A stretch of 64,000 nt of DNA, taken from Cordilura impudica. Lineage: Eukaryota; Arthropoda; Insecta; Diptera; Scathophagidae. This document shows, one piece after another, positions 1 to 11,395 of the stretch. A program made the translations under genes and the position numbers. The stretch is taken from NCBI GenBank assembly GCA_963682025.1, contig OY821517.1:24533620-24597619 (forward strand). The letters are read 5' to 3'. Each line of letters starts with the position of its first letter. Position 1 is the stretch's first letter. The notes below the pieces were generated by a model. That model was not told the DNA's origin and ran no database searches. It saw nothing but the letters and a program-made list of their open reading frames with translations.

Positions 1-10
1 GTCTTTCTAT

Positions 11-38
11 ACGTCTGTCTGTCTGTCTGTCTGTCTTT
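11..38. repeat. (GTCT)n microsatellite
   Basis: Runs of gtct/gtctgtct. GTCY-type microsatellites are a known internal component of mini-me/DINE-1-type dipteran elements, so this is probably the remains of one whose left part lies outside the window. Bases 40-300 hold nothing else I recognise. Confidence 0.6.
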
Positions 39-310
39 CTGCTGAAAACATTCTACTGTCCGTAATAGGTCGAGTTAGTCGCACCACTTAGACTTTAAAT
101 GTTCTTTATAATCCGCAGTTTGGCGTTGCTTTCGGATCCTCTAACCAAAACACGCGAGGAATGACGTACGAAACTGTAAAGATAATTCGAATTTCATGTA
201 AAAAACTAAAAATATTGAAAAATATGCATATCTATCTATCTTCTATCTTTTATCTATATTTGGGTGACAGCGGTTTGTATGAAAATAAAATTTTGGTAGA
301 ATTTTGAGGT

Positions 311-1606
311 GTGCGGGTCGGATTATTGTGACACTGGATCTAAAACTTTAGTGCGCAAAATTTAAGCCAAATCGAACAATGCTTTCTGGACGCGCATTGG
401 GTTCAAAGTTCAAATATGCATTTTGAATATAAGCCCTCGATATACAAATTTGTTTATACTGTATTATATATAAAAACTAATTAATCTAAATATTTTCATA
501 AAATAACGAATAAATTTGAGGAATTTTATGAACACATTAAATTTGTTTTATTAAAAAAAAAAAATCCTGATGAAGAAAATATTTATAGATTTTTATAAAG
601 AGTCAATTTGAAATCAAGAGTACCCCACGGGTTAATCTCAGGTAATAAGTCCAGAGTATTATTTTTTAATAATTAAAATATTTTTAACAAGTTTTATTGA
701 AATCATTCTATAAATATAAATTATTTCGATATTTTGTTTTAAAAAATGTTAATTTCCTTAAATTTGACTTTTGACCTTAAAGAGGGACAGTTTATAGTGT
801 CTCGATTTAACCTTAATTTACAAGATTGAGAACTTATATCAAGAAGTATAATATACTTCAAATATGAAAACACCAAAAAGATGTACCGTAAAAGTTGAAA
901 AAGTATGAAAAATAACATTTTTCTTCAATTCGCTGAAAAAAAAAACGATGCCCTCGCCAAATTAAGAACAGGATTTTTAGTCACATATATTTTGTTAATA
1001 AGACCTTGAAGTCCAATCGTTGATTTCTAAAAGTTTCTGGAACAAAATTTTTGAAAAATTAAAATTTTAGATTTTGAAATAGTAAAAAAAACGTACCGTT
1101 TTGACATTAATTTAGAATGGCATAACAAGAGGCAAGATGCAAAATACTTTACATAAGATCATTTAGGGATCAGGAGAATGGAAAAATATTGTTGTTGTAA
1201 ATTAATTCAATGTCTTTAAAAATGTGAGCTCGATTTTCTTAATCAAGTGGTCTGCGGCGCATTTATTGCCTGGGGAACTTGATATAACTTGGCTGTTTTT
1301 CAACCGATAATAGATTTTGTTATTTTATAAGAAAGATAATTTACTCTAGATTGCGGTTTTTTAATTAATTTAATTTATCTAAAAAAATAATTTTTCACAA
1401 AAATTTTGATATTAATAATTGCGTTTCAAATTATTAATATCAAAATTTTTGTGAAAAATTATTTTTTTAGATAATTTTTACATACATATGTATAAATGCA
1501 TATTTGAACTTCGAACCCAATGCTAGTCCAGAAAGCATTGTCCGATTTGGCTCAAATTTTGCGCAATAAAGTTTTAGATCCAATGTCACAATAATCCGAC
1601 CCGCAC
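311..1606. mobile_element. Foldback element with about 110-bp inverted arms
   Basis: An arm at 311-422 (starting GTGCGGGTCGGATTATTGTG) reappears inverted at 1494-1606 with about 90 percent visible identity. A second perfect-looking inverted repeat lies inside near 1385-1470 around a short loop. No open reading frame of note lies between the arms. It is a non-autonomous foldback or long-TIR DNA element; superfamily undetermined. Confidence 0.65.
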
Positions 1607-1659
1607 GTCATGAAATTCCAGAAAAAAAAATTGGCTTTCACCTTAATCTATATATAGAT

Positions 1660-2615
1660 GGCTTAATATGAAAAAGGCGTAACTCGATTTTTTGTTATTT
1701 TACAGGAGAAGGAAAAAATTTAATAAAATCCGTTAAATTTTAGACACAAAAAAGTTTTAATGCAATTTTTCATAAAAAGAGGCAACACATTTTATTTCTC
1801 ATTTAAAAAATAATTGAGGCAAGGTACATCTGACATTTGCCTATAAGAATAAACAAAAAACCAGAGTTCAGAAAAAAACACACACTGAATAAAAAACTTG
1901 TACATATTTTGATATCAATTGTGTGTGTTTCTAAATTTTGTATGGTGCCGAACCCAATCATGACTGTGTTTCGTTTTAATATTTCGTTATGTACACGAAC
2001 ATGTTTCTATCACGTATTTTTCGTTTCGAACACACATAAGTTCGTGTTCTTGGACGTGTACTACTAAAAAAAACTGAACATGTTCTTGAACGCGTACATC
2101 TAAATTTTAAAACCTTATCCACTCGCGATCGGAAAAATCTGATACACCCCTATAAAAACGACAACGATTGCTTCAACCAAATTTATTATAAAAATCTAAA
2201 ATAATTCATTAGAAATTATAAAAAAAAATAAATTAAAAGATAATAAAAATAAAAAAAAATAAATAAAAAGATAGTAATAAAATAGAAAACAGAGAAATTT
2301 TATATGTTGTTTATGACTTAATTTCGTTTTTTTTTTTCGATCACGAGTGGATAATGTTTTAAAACAAAGTTATACTCGAATCTGTGTTGTCTATGTGTGA
2401 TAGAAACATGTTCCTGTATAACGAAATATTAAAACGAAACACAGTCATGATTGTGTTCGGCACCGTACAAAATTAAGAAACACAATAATTGATATGAAAA
2501 TAAAAATATGTGTTGGCTGCCTTAGAATAGAACATTGTGTGTTTGATGTATGTATTTTCTGAACCATGCAAAAAACATTATTTTGATAAAAATTGAGTTA
2601 CGCCTTTTCTATATT
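1660..2615. mobile_element. Foldback element, family with AAAAGGCGTAACTCGA ends
   Basis: Outer inverted ends lie at 1671-1693 and 2588-2608 (AAAAAGGCGTAACTCGATTT type), with long inner inverted arms at about 1899-2020 and 2395-2520, and a central pair around CCACTCGCGATCGG / CGATCACGAGTGG. Most of the unit is one imperfect palindrome. Part of the arm recurs at 23040-23185 in gd-A intron 1, so it is a dispersed family. The ORF that runs through the arm is an artefact. Confidence 0.65.
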
Positions 2616-2639
2616 TAGCTATCGACATATAAAAATGAA

Positions 2640-3190
2640 AATTTGTTTGTGGGTTTGACATTAATAGGAGGCTAAACCATAGGACCAATCTTCTTGAAAT
2701 ATTCAAAGTGCATAATTTTATATCGAGAAAATGAAATAGGCTATATATTTTTTAATATATGAAGTGGGCGTGGCACCACCCATGTGTAAACAAATTTTAA
2801 CATCATATATCTGGAGCTCTATGGTAGCAAGAGTCCTAAAACTTTGTAGGAGTACATAAGTCAGTAATCTGAGAAGTCGGGCTTTAAATGGGCGGGATCA
2901 AACAAGTGGGCGTGGCACCTCTCATACATGGTAAATACATATCAGCATATATCTAGAGCACTATGATGATTAGAGCCTTGAAACTTTCTGCACGTCAAAT
3001 GGTTGTTAATGTAAGTAGTCGCACCAAAAATGGGCAACATTGAGTTATATGGAGTATTAAAAACCCGACAGTCTTGAAGCTACATACGAGTTCACGAATT
3101 ATAAGTGTGAGAAGTTATGTAAAAATGGGCGGGATTAAACCAGTAGTTATGGCACCTACCATACATGGTAAATAGATATAATCATAATTA
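2640..3190. repeat. Interspersed repeat with gtgggcgtggcacc subrepeats
   Basis: About 140-bp degenerate subunits contain gtgggcgtggcacc, an atctggagctctatg-like stretch and a conserved gggcgggat. Related blocks are visible at 7300-7540, 13550-14030, 23660-23935 and 39330-39880. This is non-coding dispersed repeat, probably internal Helitron-like sequence because the 13550 copy lies inside an element with TC...CTAG ends. Confidence 0.5.
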
Positions 3191-3300
3191 ACAACAGAAA
3201 TATTCACTAGAAATAAGTTATATGGCAAAACAAATGTTTGCCGGGCCAATAAGTACATAGATATACAGTCAAGCAATAAAAAAGTTGTACAGCATACTTA

Positions 3301-3716
3301 CATATCGCACCTGTGCCTCTAAAGTGAGTCAACTCAAAATTTTTCAATTTTCAGTTTTTGCAAGAAAACGATACACAGTGGTCATATCTATCCACTGTAA
3401 AAATCTTACCTCAGTTTTTTTAGTCTTTCGCAAAAAAAAAATACAGTTGTAACCCTCTTTGTACTAAGAGAAGCTTCTTTAAAAAGCCACACTAAAAAGA
3501 CAAATTTTGAGTTGCACTCAAAAAACTTGTTATTTTTGATGATCACTGAAAAAATCGCAAAAACAACTACTGTTGTATACTTATTATTCGCAATTCTTTA
3601 CAATGAAATAACTGTTTTTAAATTTTACAGTAAATATTAAAAAAAACCGTTTTTTTCCTCTACAGAAGATTTGTAAATTTTGACTTGACTCACTTTAGAG
3701 GTACAGGTGCGATATG
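3301..3716. mobile_element. MITE with 38-bp terminal inverted repeats
   Basis: 3301-3338 (CATATCGCACCTGTGCCTC...) is repeated inverted at 3676-3716 with two or three mismatches. It is 416 bp long with no coding potential. No convincing target duplication could be assigned, so the superfamily is left open. Confidence 0.65.
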
Positions 3717-5576
3717 TTTATGTCGCATTATCTTTGAAACTATGTACACTAGGGTTGGTCACTTTTTTTGCGAAGAATGCTCTCGCAATGTGAGGTAGGG
3801 CTTGGAAAACTATGAAGAACTGCATATTTAGTTTTTGGAAATGGTGAAAAAACCTTCCCCGTAAAATGCATTTACTTCTGCTCAGACTAATTTTTTTATT
3901 TTCAATTTTTTGTGATATTAAAAATTTGAGAAAAAAATTTTTTTTTCGTACATGAACCGTCAAATGTCGTTCCTTACATAATTTTGGCACGCTGAACACG
4001 AATCTGCTACTTAATTCCAGATAGCTCATGTAGTTTTTGAGATAAGGCGATTATTTGCAAAGATGTTACTTGTGAATAATTTTTGCAATTTTTGATTTGC
4101 TATAAGTGCACTTAAACCGTCTGAAGGTAATTTTTTAGAAGAATATCTTTTTTAACAAACTACATATTGTAGAAATGCATTTTCATATTTTTATGTTTTC
4201 GCATGAATAACATGTTAATTGTAAAAGAGCGGAGCGTTCACTTGTTCAATTGTTGGTGTTTTACTTCCATTGAAATTCTGCTTCCATTTAACGCGTTTTT
4301 TGCGCACATTTCCACTTATTTTGAACGACATTATGCTATCAGAATCGAATTTTCAAAATACACTAAAATCATTTTGACTGGACATTAAATTCTAAGCCGC
4401 CTACTTCAGTAATATTAAAAGAATGCATTTTTGCAAAATACAGTTTATAGCAAATCAAAAATTGCAAAAATTATTTACAAAAAACATCTTTGCAAATTTT
4501 ATAATTGCCATATCTCAAAAACAAGTAAGAAAATTATAGTCGGTCTAGACCGACTATACGATACCCTATACCATGCTTTTAGAAACCCAATCTCTCAGAC
4601 CCAACTAACTGGACATAGAAAATAAGCAAAAACCAAATTTGAGTGGGATTTTTATTAATTTTTTTGGCTGCAGATATGAAAAAGTTCATATCGGATGCTA
4701 TATCTATATGGGGACTAGGTCCAAAAATGGACCGATTCTGATCATGTTTGGTAAAGTCTCTTGTATTTTGCAAAAATATATACAAACAAAATTTGAGAAG
4801 AATCTGTGCAATATTTTTGTTTTTTGATAGATTTAAGTGAAAATCGGGAAGCAGCTCTATATGGGGCCAAAGGGATCATTTTTGGACTACTCATTAATGG
4901 ATGTAATGAACGCATATAAACCCAATTTGATTAAGATCTATATGACAATTTGGATCTTATGACAATTTATGTCGATTTCATAGGGGTAATTTGTATGGGG
5001 GCTAGGTCTGAACATGCACCGATTCTCACCAATTTCAATAGCGTTCATCCCATAAAAGCTTATGTACCAAATTTCATCACAATACATTCATATTTGCGAC
5101 CTGCAGTTTGATTACAAGATTTACATGGACACACAGACGGACGGACATTGTTAAATCAACTCAGAAAGTGATTCTGATTCGATCGGTATAATTAAAGATG
5201 GGTCTAGGTCAAATATTTTTGGTTGTTACAAACAGCAGCACAAAGTCATTATACCCAAACCACATAGTGGTATAGGGTATAACTACAGGAGCTATCTTCA
5301 ACACTAATTTAGTTCATGGTACCAAAATTATATAAGAAACGACATTTGAAGTTCCAACTACGAAAAAAGATTTTTTTTAAATTTTTCATATCACAAAAAA
5401 TGGAAAATAAAAAAATTGATTTCTATCAAAAGCAAATGCATTTTACGGGGAAGAATTTTTTACTATTTCAAAAAAAAATAAACATGCAGTTCTTCATGGT
5501 TTTCCATGTTCTACATCATAGTGCGAGAGCAATTCGATATTCAACAAAAGTCAAAAAAGTGACTAACCCTAATGTA
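3717..5576. repeat. Large imperfect palindrome (inverted repeat arms about 390 bp)
   Basis: The left arm 3720-4110 is inverted in the right arm, which is split into 4435-4522 and 5284-5576 by a Helitron-like insertion (4523-5283). The spurious ORFs at 3718-4029 (minus) and 5316-5669 (plus) translate to similar peptides only because they are the two arms. The right arm is cut again at its outer end by the mariner at 5577. The spacer 4110-4435 shows no gene. Confidence 0.7.
4523..5283 (-). mobile_element. Helitron/Helentron-like (DINE-1/mini-me type) element
   Basis: Read on the minus strand it begins TTATACCCTATACCACTATG and ends with the hairpin AGTCGGTCTAGACCGACT followed by a CTTACTTG terminus. 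A GTCCGTC-type microsatellite region lies inside. Nearly the same unit recurs at 26953-27748 and, opposite and diverged, at 11396-11925. Comparison with the intact palindrome arm shows insertion between aaaac and tacagg with no target duplication, as expected for rolling-circle elements. Assignment to Helentron/DINE-1 is inference from hairpin plus CTTG end. Confidence 0.6.
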
Positions 5577-6894
5577 CAGGGTTGCCCATATTCGACGGAC
5601 CCATGTTTTTTTTTTAAAAAATCAAAGAAAAAAATAAAAATTTGGCGGTTGGCAATCTTAATCATTTAATTTGTTCCAATTAGATTTGTTTACATCAATT
5701 TTTGAATATGATATCTCTCAAATGGCCGCCTCTGGCGTTGATGGCGTATTGTGCCCTTTTTGCAGCATTTTCCATCGTTTTCGCCAACATTTCGGCCGGA
5801 ATAGCGGCTATTTCTTCACGAATGTTGTCCTTGAGCTCTTCTACGGTCCTTGGCTTGTTAGCGTAAACCTTTGACTTCAAATATCCCCACAAGAAGAAGT
5901 CAGGCGGCGTCAAATCGGGCGAACGCGGTGGCCAGTCCAAATCACCCCTTTTCGACATCAAACGGCCCGGAAACAAATTCTTCAGAAAATCGATTGTTAT
6001 GCGACTTGTGTGCGGTGGAGCGCCGTCTTGTTGAAACCAGAACTGCCTCATACGCTTTCGACGAATAATTGGCATCACAAAATTGGTCATCATGTCGCGA
6101 TAACGCTCTTGGTTGATGGTAACAGCAAGGCCATTTTCATTTTGGAAGAAAAACGGCCCAATGACCGTTTTCGCACTAACGCCGCACCAAACTGTGGCTT
6201 TTTCGTCATGAAGAGGCACTTCTTGAATCTCCTGAGGATTTTCAGTGGCGTAAATACGGCAATTTTGCTTATTTACGGTCCCATTCAATGTGAAATGGGC
6301 TTCATCGGACATGATAATTTTGTTCCAAAATTGCTCGTCATCTTCGGCCATTTCGATGACTCTTTGGGCCCATTCCAATCGACGAGGCTTGTCCACAGGC
6401 AACAATGTTTGCGTCAATTGAATTTTGTACGGGAACAAATGCAAATCAACGCGAATAATCCGTTGTAAAGTGGACCGAGCCATGCCCAACTGCTGAGAAC
6501 GGCGTTTTTGGGATGTTCTTGGGGACCTCTCAACACTGGCTCCTACGGCAGCGATATTCTCGCCCGATCGCCTTGGTCGACTTTTATTTGGCCTCTTCGG
6601 ATTAGAAAGAGCCTCACCAGTCGAAAATTTTTCGTATAAACGCTTAATGGTGTTCTTAGAAGGCGCACTTCTCACATTTTTTAATATTTTAAAAGCACGT
6701 TGAGTTTTCACAATTGACTTGTTCTGTTGAATGTAAATTTCAACTATTTCAGAGCGCTCGCGTGGCGTGTATTGTTGCATGGTAAAAATCTGCTTGGACT
6801 GACGCTTCAAACGCGGTATGTCTTTAAGCGATCTGACATCTCTGTCAAAAGTTATGGCGTTGCCAGATGGGTCGGTCGAATATGGGCAACCCTG
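5577..6894 (-). mobile_element. rosa-type mariner element (DD41D), complete
   Basis: A 1318-bp element with 28-bp terminal inverted repeats starting CAGGGTTGCCCATATTCGAC (one mismatch between ends), flanked by TA on both sides (5575-5576 and 6895-6896), the standard Tc1/mariner target duplication. It sits in the right arm of the palindrome. It carries one uninterrupted transposase ORF. The DD41D spacing is the hallmark of the rosa subfamily, first described from tephritid fruit flies. Confidence 0.93.
5695..6780 (-). CDS. rosa-like mariner transposase, DD41D
   Basis: A 361-aa cut-and-paste transposase that binds the TIRs and catalyses excision and integration at TA. The start chosen is the Met of MQQYTPRERSEIV; the frame is open further upstream only because it reads through the TIR. 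Residues 1-115 form paired HTH domains (FSTGEALSNPKRP linker, then GMARSTLQRII). The DDE_3 catalytic domain follows: D159 in IIMSDEAHFTLNG, D252 in FQQDGAPPHTS and D294 in SPDLTPPDFFLWG. D252 and D294 are separated by 41 residues. No stop or frameshift is seen, and length is normal for the family, so it may still be functional. Confidence 0.92.
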   Translation of the reverse strand: MQQYTPRERSEIVEIYIQQNKSIVKTQRAFKILKNVRSAPSKNTIKRLYEKFSTGEALSNPKRPNKSRPRRSGENIAAVGASVERSPRTSQKRRSQQLGMARSTLQRIIRVDLHLFPYKIQLTQTLLPVDKPRRLEWAQRVIEMAEDDEQFWNKIIMSDEAHFTLNGTVNKQNCRIYATENPQEIQEVPLHDEKATVWCGVSAKTVIGPFFFQNENGLAVTINQERYRDMMTNFVMPIIRRKRMRQFWFQQDGAPPHTSRITIDFLKNLFPGRLMSKRGDLDWPPRSPDLTPPDFFLWGYLKSKVYANKPRTVEELKDNIREEIAAIPAEMLAKTMENAAKRAQYAINARGGHLRDIIFKN

Positions 6895-6896
6895 TA

Positions 6897-7103
6897 CACT
6901 ACACATATAAAATAATATGTTAAAATATTCTGTATTTTATTCAATTTTCAAATAGTTTTAACAAAATTTGTGAAAATATCATATTCCTAACAAAAACTAA
7001 CAAACACAAAAAAAGCACATTTCATGATGCCAAAAAAAAGTAAAGATTTTCGGCATTATTTTTAAAAACTGGTATTTTGCATGATGACCGTTAGCAATTA
7101 TAA
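6897..7103. other. Short AT-rich spacer between mariner and Transib-2
   Basis: AT-rich sequence running from the mariner target to the CGGCG target site at 7104. Nothing coding or repeated recognised. Confidence 0.4.
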
Positions 7104-7108
7104 CGGCG

Positions 7109-10100
7109 CACACTGGGAATTTTTGTATGGAGGTGAGGAAAAAAAACAATATTGGTCGCAATTTAAGAGATAACTGGATGAAATTTGGAACATACATTTA
7201 TATTAAGCAAGGACGAACCCTATTGAAAATGGGTCCATGTTTGGACCTAGCGCCCATACAAATTTTTCAGAAAAATTCGCTTAAATTCCACTAGGATCGG
7301 TAAATATGGATGAAATTTGGTGCGTGGGGTTGTTTTTATCTAAGAACTGATCCTGTTAATTTCGGCGGGATCGGGCTACTGGGAGGAGCACCCCCCATAC
7401 AAAGTAAATTTTTAACATCATATATCTGGAGTTCTATGATAGCCAAAACCCTGAAATTTTGTTTTAGATGCCAGAGTATGAATTTAAATAGTCTTGCCAA
7501 AAATGGGTAGGATCGGGCTACTGGGCGGGCACAAGTTTAGTTTTATTTATATAGTAATACACAAAAATAATTCTAAAAGAGCCTTAACTTCGTCGCTTAT
7601 AACACTATGCTTTTTCTGGCTAAATGAAGGAGTCAAATGTGAGATCATGGGATCTGATGTTACCATCATTCGGTGCATAATATCTTCGTTGGTGGCAATT
7701 CGACTGCATTTTCTGGAGTGTCTAAGGCGATATTTTTATAGTCTTTGTTACGACTTTCCTGAGCCTCTTCGGATAGTAAGCCTACAGGAAAAATACACTT
7801 TTCAATTGTATCTATTCCATGAATCAGAATTTTGTGAAGTGTAGGTGGCATATTGTACCACTCGTACAGTGCAACAAACGCTTTTGCCGCCTCCAGACAA
7901 AAACCAACAAATTTTTTTGGATCTACTACCTCGCTGATTGTTATAGCTTCGAGAATTATTGAAAACCTCTTGATTATGTTTTCATCTAGACCCGTGATTT
8001 CGGAAACCAAAGCAGGATTAGCAAAGAATCTTCGTGACGTATTTCCTGAATTTGTCGTACCAGAGCCTTGCCTAACAGTATCAACCTGTATTCCAATTTT
8101 CTCTTTAAGTTCACGCTTTATCAAAGATTTTCGGGCTTCTTTTATCGGACGAGTATTTGAGTCGACTCTCCCGCGTTTAAATTCAATTATAAGCTACGTG
8201 CAAAAGACACTCCATCAGCTTAATACGCGCATGAAATGGTGACATACCAAATTGCAGTGCTTGTTCATTTACGGGCATAGCTTGAACTTCTTCGATTGTA
8301 TTCATCTTGGATGTTGTGGCTCCACAAATAAAACAAGAAGATGATGCTGGTGTTTCTGTTACTGATTGTGCTGTCTTGCCGTCAATCATTGTAAAATATA
8401 ATTCATGTCATGTTTTACTTTAAAATTACGATTATTTACTGTTAACTCAAATTCTTTTAGTTGAGATATCTCCTCATCGACTCTTCTCTTTTCTTCTCGT
8501 ATAACTGGAGGTGTCTCTTTAACGTATGCAAACTGTAGTGTTTTACAATACTGTGTGGAAGAAGGTTTATTGTTGTTCCATACTAATTTATTTTTGTCAT
8601 CACTTAATGATAATTTAAGTGGTAAACTGATGTCATATATAAATGAGAGTCAGAAATTTGATCATCTGAAAACCTCTGTCGGTATTCGCTTTGACTAGAT
8701 GCCCCATCACATCCCCATTTATAGTACATTGTTATATTTCCGCTTTCAATTTTATTTATTTCCTTTACTGACTTGGTCTCTAGGACTCTTTTAGCAGTAT
8801 GATACAACAGATTTTTCAGAGGTACACTGCCTGAACTTTCAGTAATAGAAATTCCTTGAGGATAACTGTTAGTTTTTTCTTTCGTGAGTTCTTTGTATGG
8901 TACGAGTATTTGATACCCTTCATTTTGTAACCAATTCATTAGATACTCGTATTTTTCTTTTGTAAGTTCAAGCTTTGTAAACATCCCCAAAGTTTTTAAT
9001 GTACAAATTTTGTGGTTGGTTTTTGAAATACTAGAAGTAAAATAAATTACTTCTTGAGGAAACATAGCACGTACTTCATCCCTTTTGTATCGTTTGGCGC
9101 GATCACAGCACTCCTCAAACGATTTGCCTGGCTGACCAAGTGCAGAACTGGTAGAACATTCAGCCTCAGTAAACTTCATTGTAAATGTGCCTTCAAGCCA
9201 ATTTGCATTATTTTTTTCAAATCGCGACTTCGTACGATTAGAATCCTGCCATCTTTGTTTGAACTTAGAGTAAAAGGCTTTATATATTCTATGCTCTAGT
9301 TTCGTTTAAGCCAACGTGCGATTGTTGCAAAAACTGTTTTAATTTTGTTCTGTCTTTGTCAAACTCCAGAAGCTTCGAGCATAAAACTCCATGTGAAATA
9401 GAAAAACTTTCCATTGTCGTAAAACTCTTGGGCCTTAGTTTCGGTTATAATTAAAAACCAGAGAAAAATCGCATGTACTTTTCTCGTTCGTCGGCACTTG
9501 TTGAATGACAAAAATCGATCAATGAACAACTATAAATACTACGTATTTTTGAATATTTTACTGTCAGGTACTAATAAATGTGGGTGCAATTTCTATAAAA
9601 AAGATCATACAGGTAGCCAACGGAAAAACACATAATTAAAAATGTGTACTTTCCTTTTTTCATTTTTGTCCACGCACATTTATTAGCGTTTATTACTTTG
9701 CTACCGGAATCATACAAATCAAATAACCTTTTGTTTATTCCTTTTTTTTTAATTCTGAGAATCATAAAAAGTCATCAATGTTTTTTCCAAAGAATTTTGT
9801 GGATATCTCGAGCAAATTTTTGAAATTCATACCTTCACTTAATTGTGAATAAAAGCGAAACGCGTTAATCGATTTTCATGATTTATGTCTCATTTTGTTC
9901 ATAGGTTATGCGACTTTACGCGAAAGTAATATGACTTGACACTTTTTTACCCTTTTGGATTTTTTATGAATTACAAAAAAAAAAAATCAATTTTTTAGGC
10001 AAAAAATATTTTTTTTTTCTTCATACATTTATTTATAACTGCGAAACTGTTGCTTATGTAGCGAAATATTATATGAACAGATGAAAGTAATTGTAATTCT

Positions 10101-10728
10101 TCATTTTTCTAATTTGTTTCGGCAATATCCGACTAGTGGTTCTCGAGTAATGTTAAACAAAAGAGCCTTATCAGAATTGAGTCCCGAAACAATCAGATGA
10201 AAAATGTTGTGCTGTGTAATGCAACAAATTGAAAGGGGGCATCTAGGGGCACTTGAAATTGATTAAAAATGTAAAAACAGATGTCAGACAATGTATTAGT
10301 AGTGATTTCCAACTGGGGCAAAGTAGTGCTAAAACTGCAGGTCCACATGTTTGGAGAAAAAAGGGATTTTTGTTATATGTTCATAAGAATAAACAAACAA
10401 AAAAAAACTTAAGTCTCTGCAGAGTTTATTTTTTAAATTTTAGTATACTGAAATATCCTACTTTAAATAAAAAATAAAAAGAAAAACGTTAGCTCACATA
10501 ATAAAATAATATTCGTTTTGAAATTCTTAGGTTTAAATTAAGTTGGTTCGGTAAAACATACAAGTACTGAGTTTGAGACGCTATAAAAAAAAAAAAAACT
10601 AGCAGTCAGATCGGAGTAATTCTTTTTGATTTGATTGTACCATTTAGTCTAAAATTTCAAAATATCACTGCATATTGCATGAAGAGTATATTTACAATTT
10701 GACTTTTTTCCACAAAATCCCCAGTGTG
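7109..10728 (-). mobile_element. Transib-superfamily element (Transib-2) with CGGCG target duplication
   Basis: Ends are CACACTGGG(A/G)ATTTT inverted (7109-7123 and 10714-10728), immediately flanked by CGGCG at 7104-7108 and 10729-10733. A 5-bp, GC-rich target duplication is the Transib signature, and the CAC...TG heptamer resembles the RAG recombination signal. The 3620-bp unit contains a decayed Transib/RAG1-like transposase on the minus strand (7560-9412) and a dispersed repeat at about 7190-7540. Bases 9413-10728 are AT-rich and non-coding. The heptamer departs from the usual CACWRTG at position 5. Confidence 0.78.
7560..9412 (-). pseudogene. Transib/RAG1-like transposase, frameshifted
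   Basis: Fragments in several minus frames read in order: an N-terminal Met at 9412, the 8604-9179 piece with GKSFEECCDRAKRYKRDE and first catalytic Asp in KWGCDGASSQSEYRQ, the 8183-8389 piece with second Asp in MIDGKTAQS and the CFICGA zinc-type pair, and the 7666-8124 piece with PPTLHKILIHG and the catalytic Glu region LSEEAQESRNKDYK. One base too many after NKDYK throws the C-terminus out of frame; the next frame continues with RKCSRIATNEDI and SDPMIS, as in relatives. All three DDE motifs remain but the gene is broken by frameshifts and stops. It is paralogous to the transposase at 15661-18079. Confidence 0.82.
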
Positions 10729-10733
10729 CGGCG

Positions 10734-11283
10734 TATAACCTTTTTGGCGTTAATAATGAAAAATTTTGTGTGATGTCAGGTTTAATTGACGCCCATATGT
10801 TTTGGAGTGCAGTTTTAATCTATTTTGTATTTTTAATGGTATTTTATCTTAGTTTTTTTCATAGGGACCCACAAATGAACGATTGGATTTACATCGGGAC
10901 ATTCGGGTGGATGGGTTGGCACTGTTTTTACAGTTTTACAGCAGTAATTCTTTAATCACAAACGAAGAATGCTTTAGATCGTTGTCGTGTACGGTTTAAA
11001 ATTGTCAGCAATTTAAAATAGTCTTTAAATAGTCAAATTTATTCATCGCGCCTTCCACAAACTGAAAATTTCTAATACTATTAGCTCTTATTGCACCCCC
11101 CCAACCGTAACACTGTTTGGTGGAATTATTGCGTTTTGCTATGGACGTCCTCAAATGTTGTTAAGTTGTTTTTACATGACATAAATCACTTTCTTCTAAC
11201 ATTTAAAAGATTTCTATAATTCGACTCAAATCTACCAATCTAAGTACCTACGAGTATATAACGTATAGCGTCAATATAAACAT
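10734..11283. other. Unassigned AT-rich stretch
   Basis: No reliable coding signal. The 61-aa ORF at 10770-10955 is hydrophobic and low complexity and has no recognisable family. Nothing else seen. Confidence 0.3.
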
Positions 11284-11395
11284 GTAAGAGTATTAAATTC
11301 GGCTGTGCTGTGAATCTTTGATACCCTCCATTCTTGTTCTAAACACATTATTATAACCAAGTTGGTTAACACTAAGAGACAAAAAAGAGTAGATT
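11284..11395 (-). mobile_element. DINE-1/Helentron-like 3' fragment with ATTCGGC hairpin
   Basis: Read on the minus strand it carries GGAGGGTATCAAAGATTC and the ATTCGGC-ACA-GCCGAAT hairpin followed by TTAACACTCTTAC. The same terminus occurs at 30700-30745 and 52300-52365. It is a truncated copy of that family. Confidence 0.55.

Noticed and set aside
3718..4029. 103-aa minus ORF and the similar 117-aa plus ORF at 5316-5669
   Set aside because: They are the two arms of one palindrome, A/T-rich, with no family match.
5871..6468. Plus-strand ORFs opposite the mariner
   Set aside because: Antisense shadows of the transposase frame.
10770..10955. 61-aa hydrophobic ORF as a small membrane protein
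   Set aside because: No homologue known, no promoter or poly(A) context; composition explained by AT-rich DNA.
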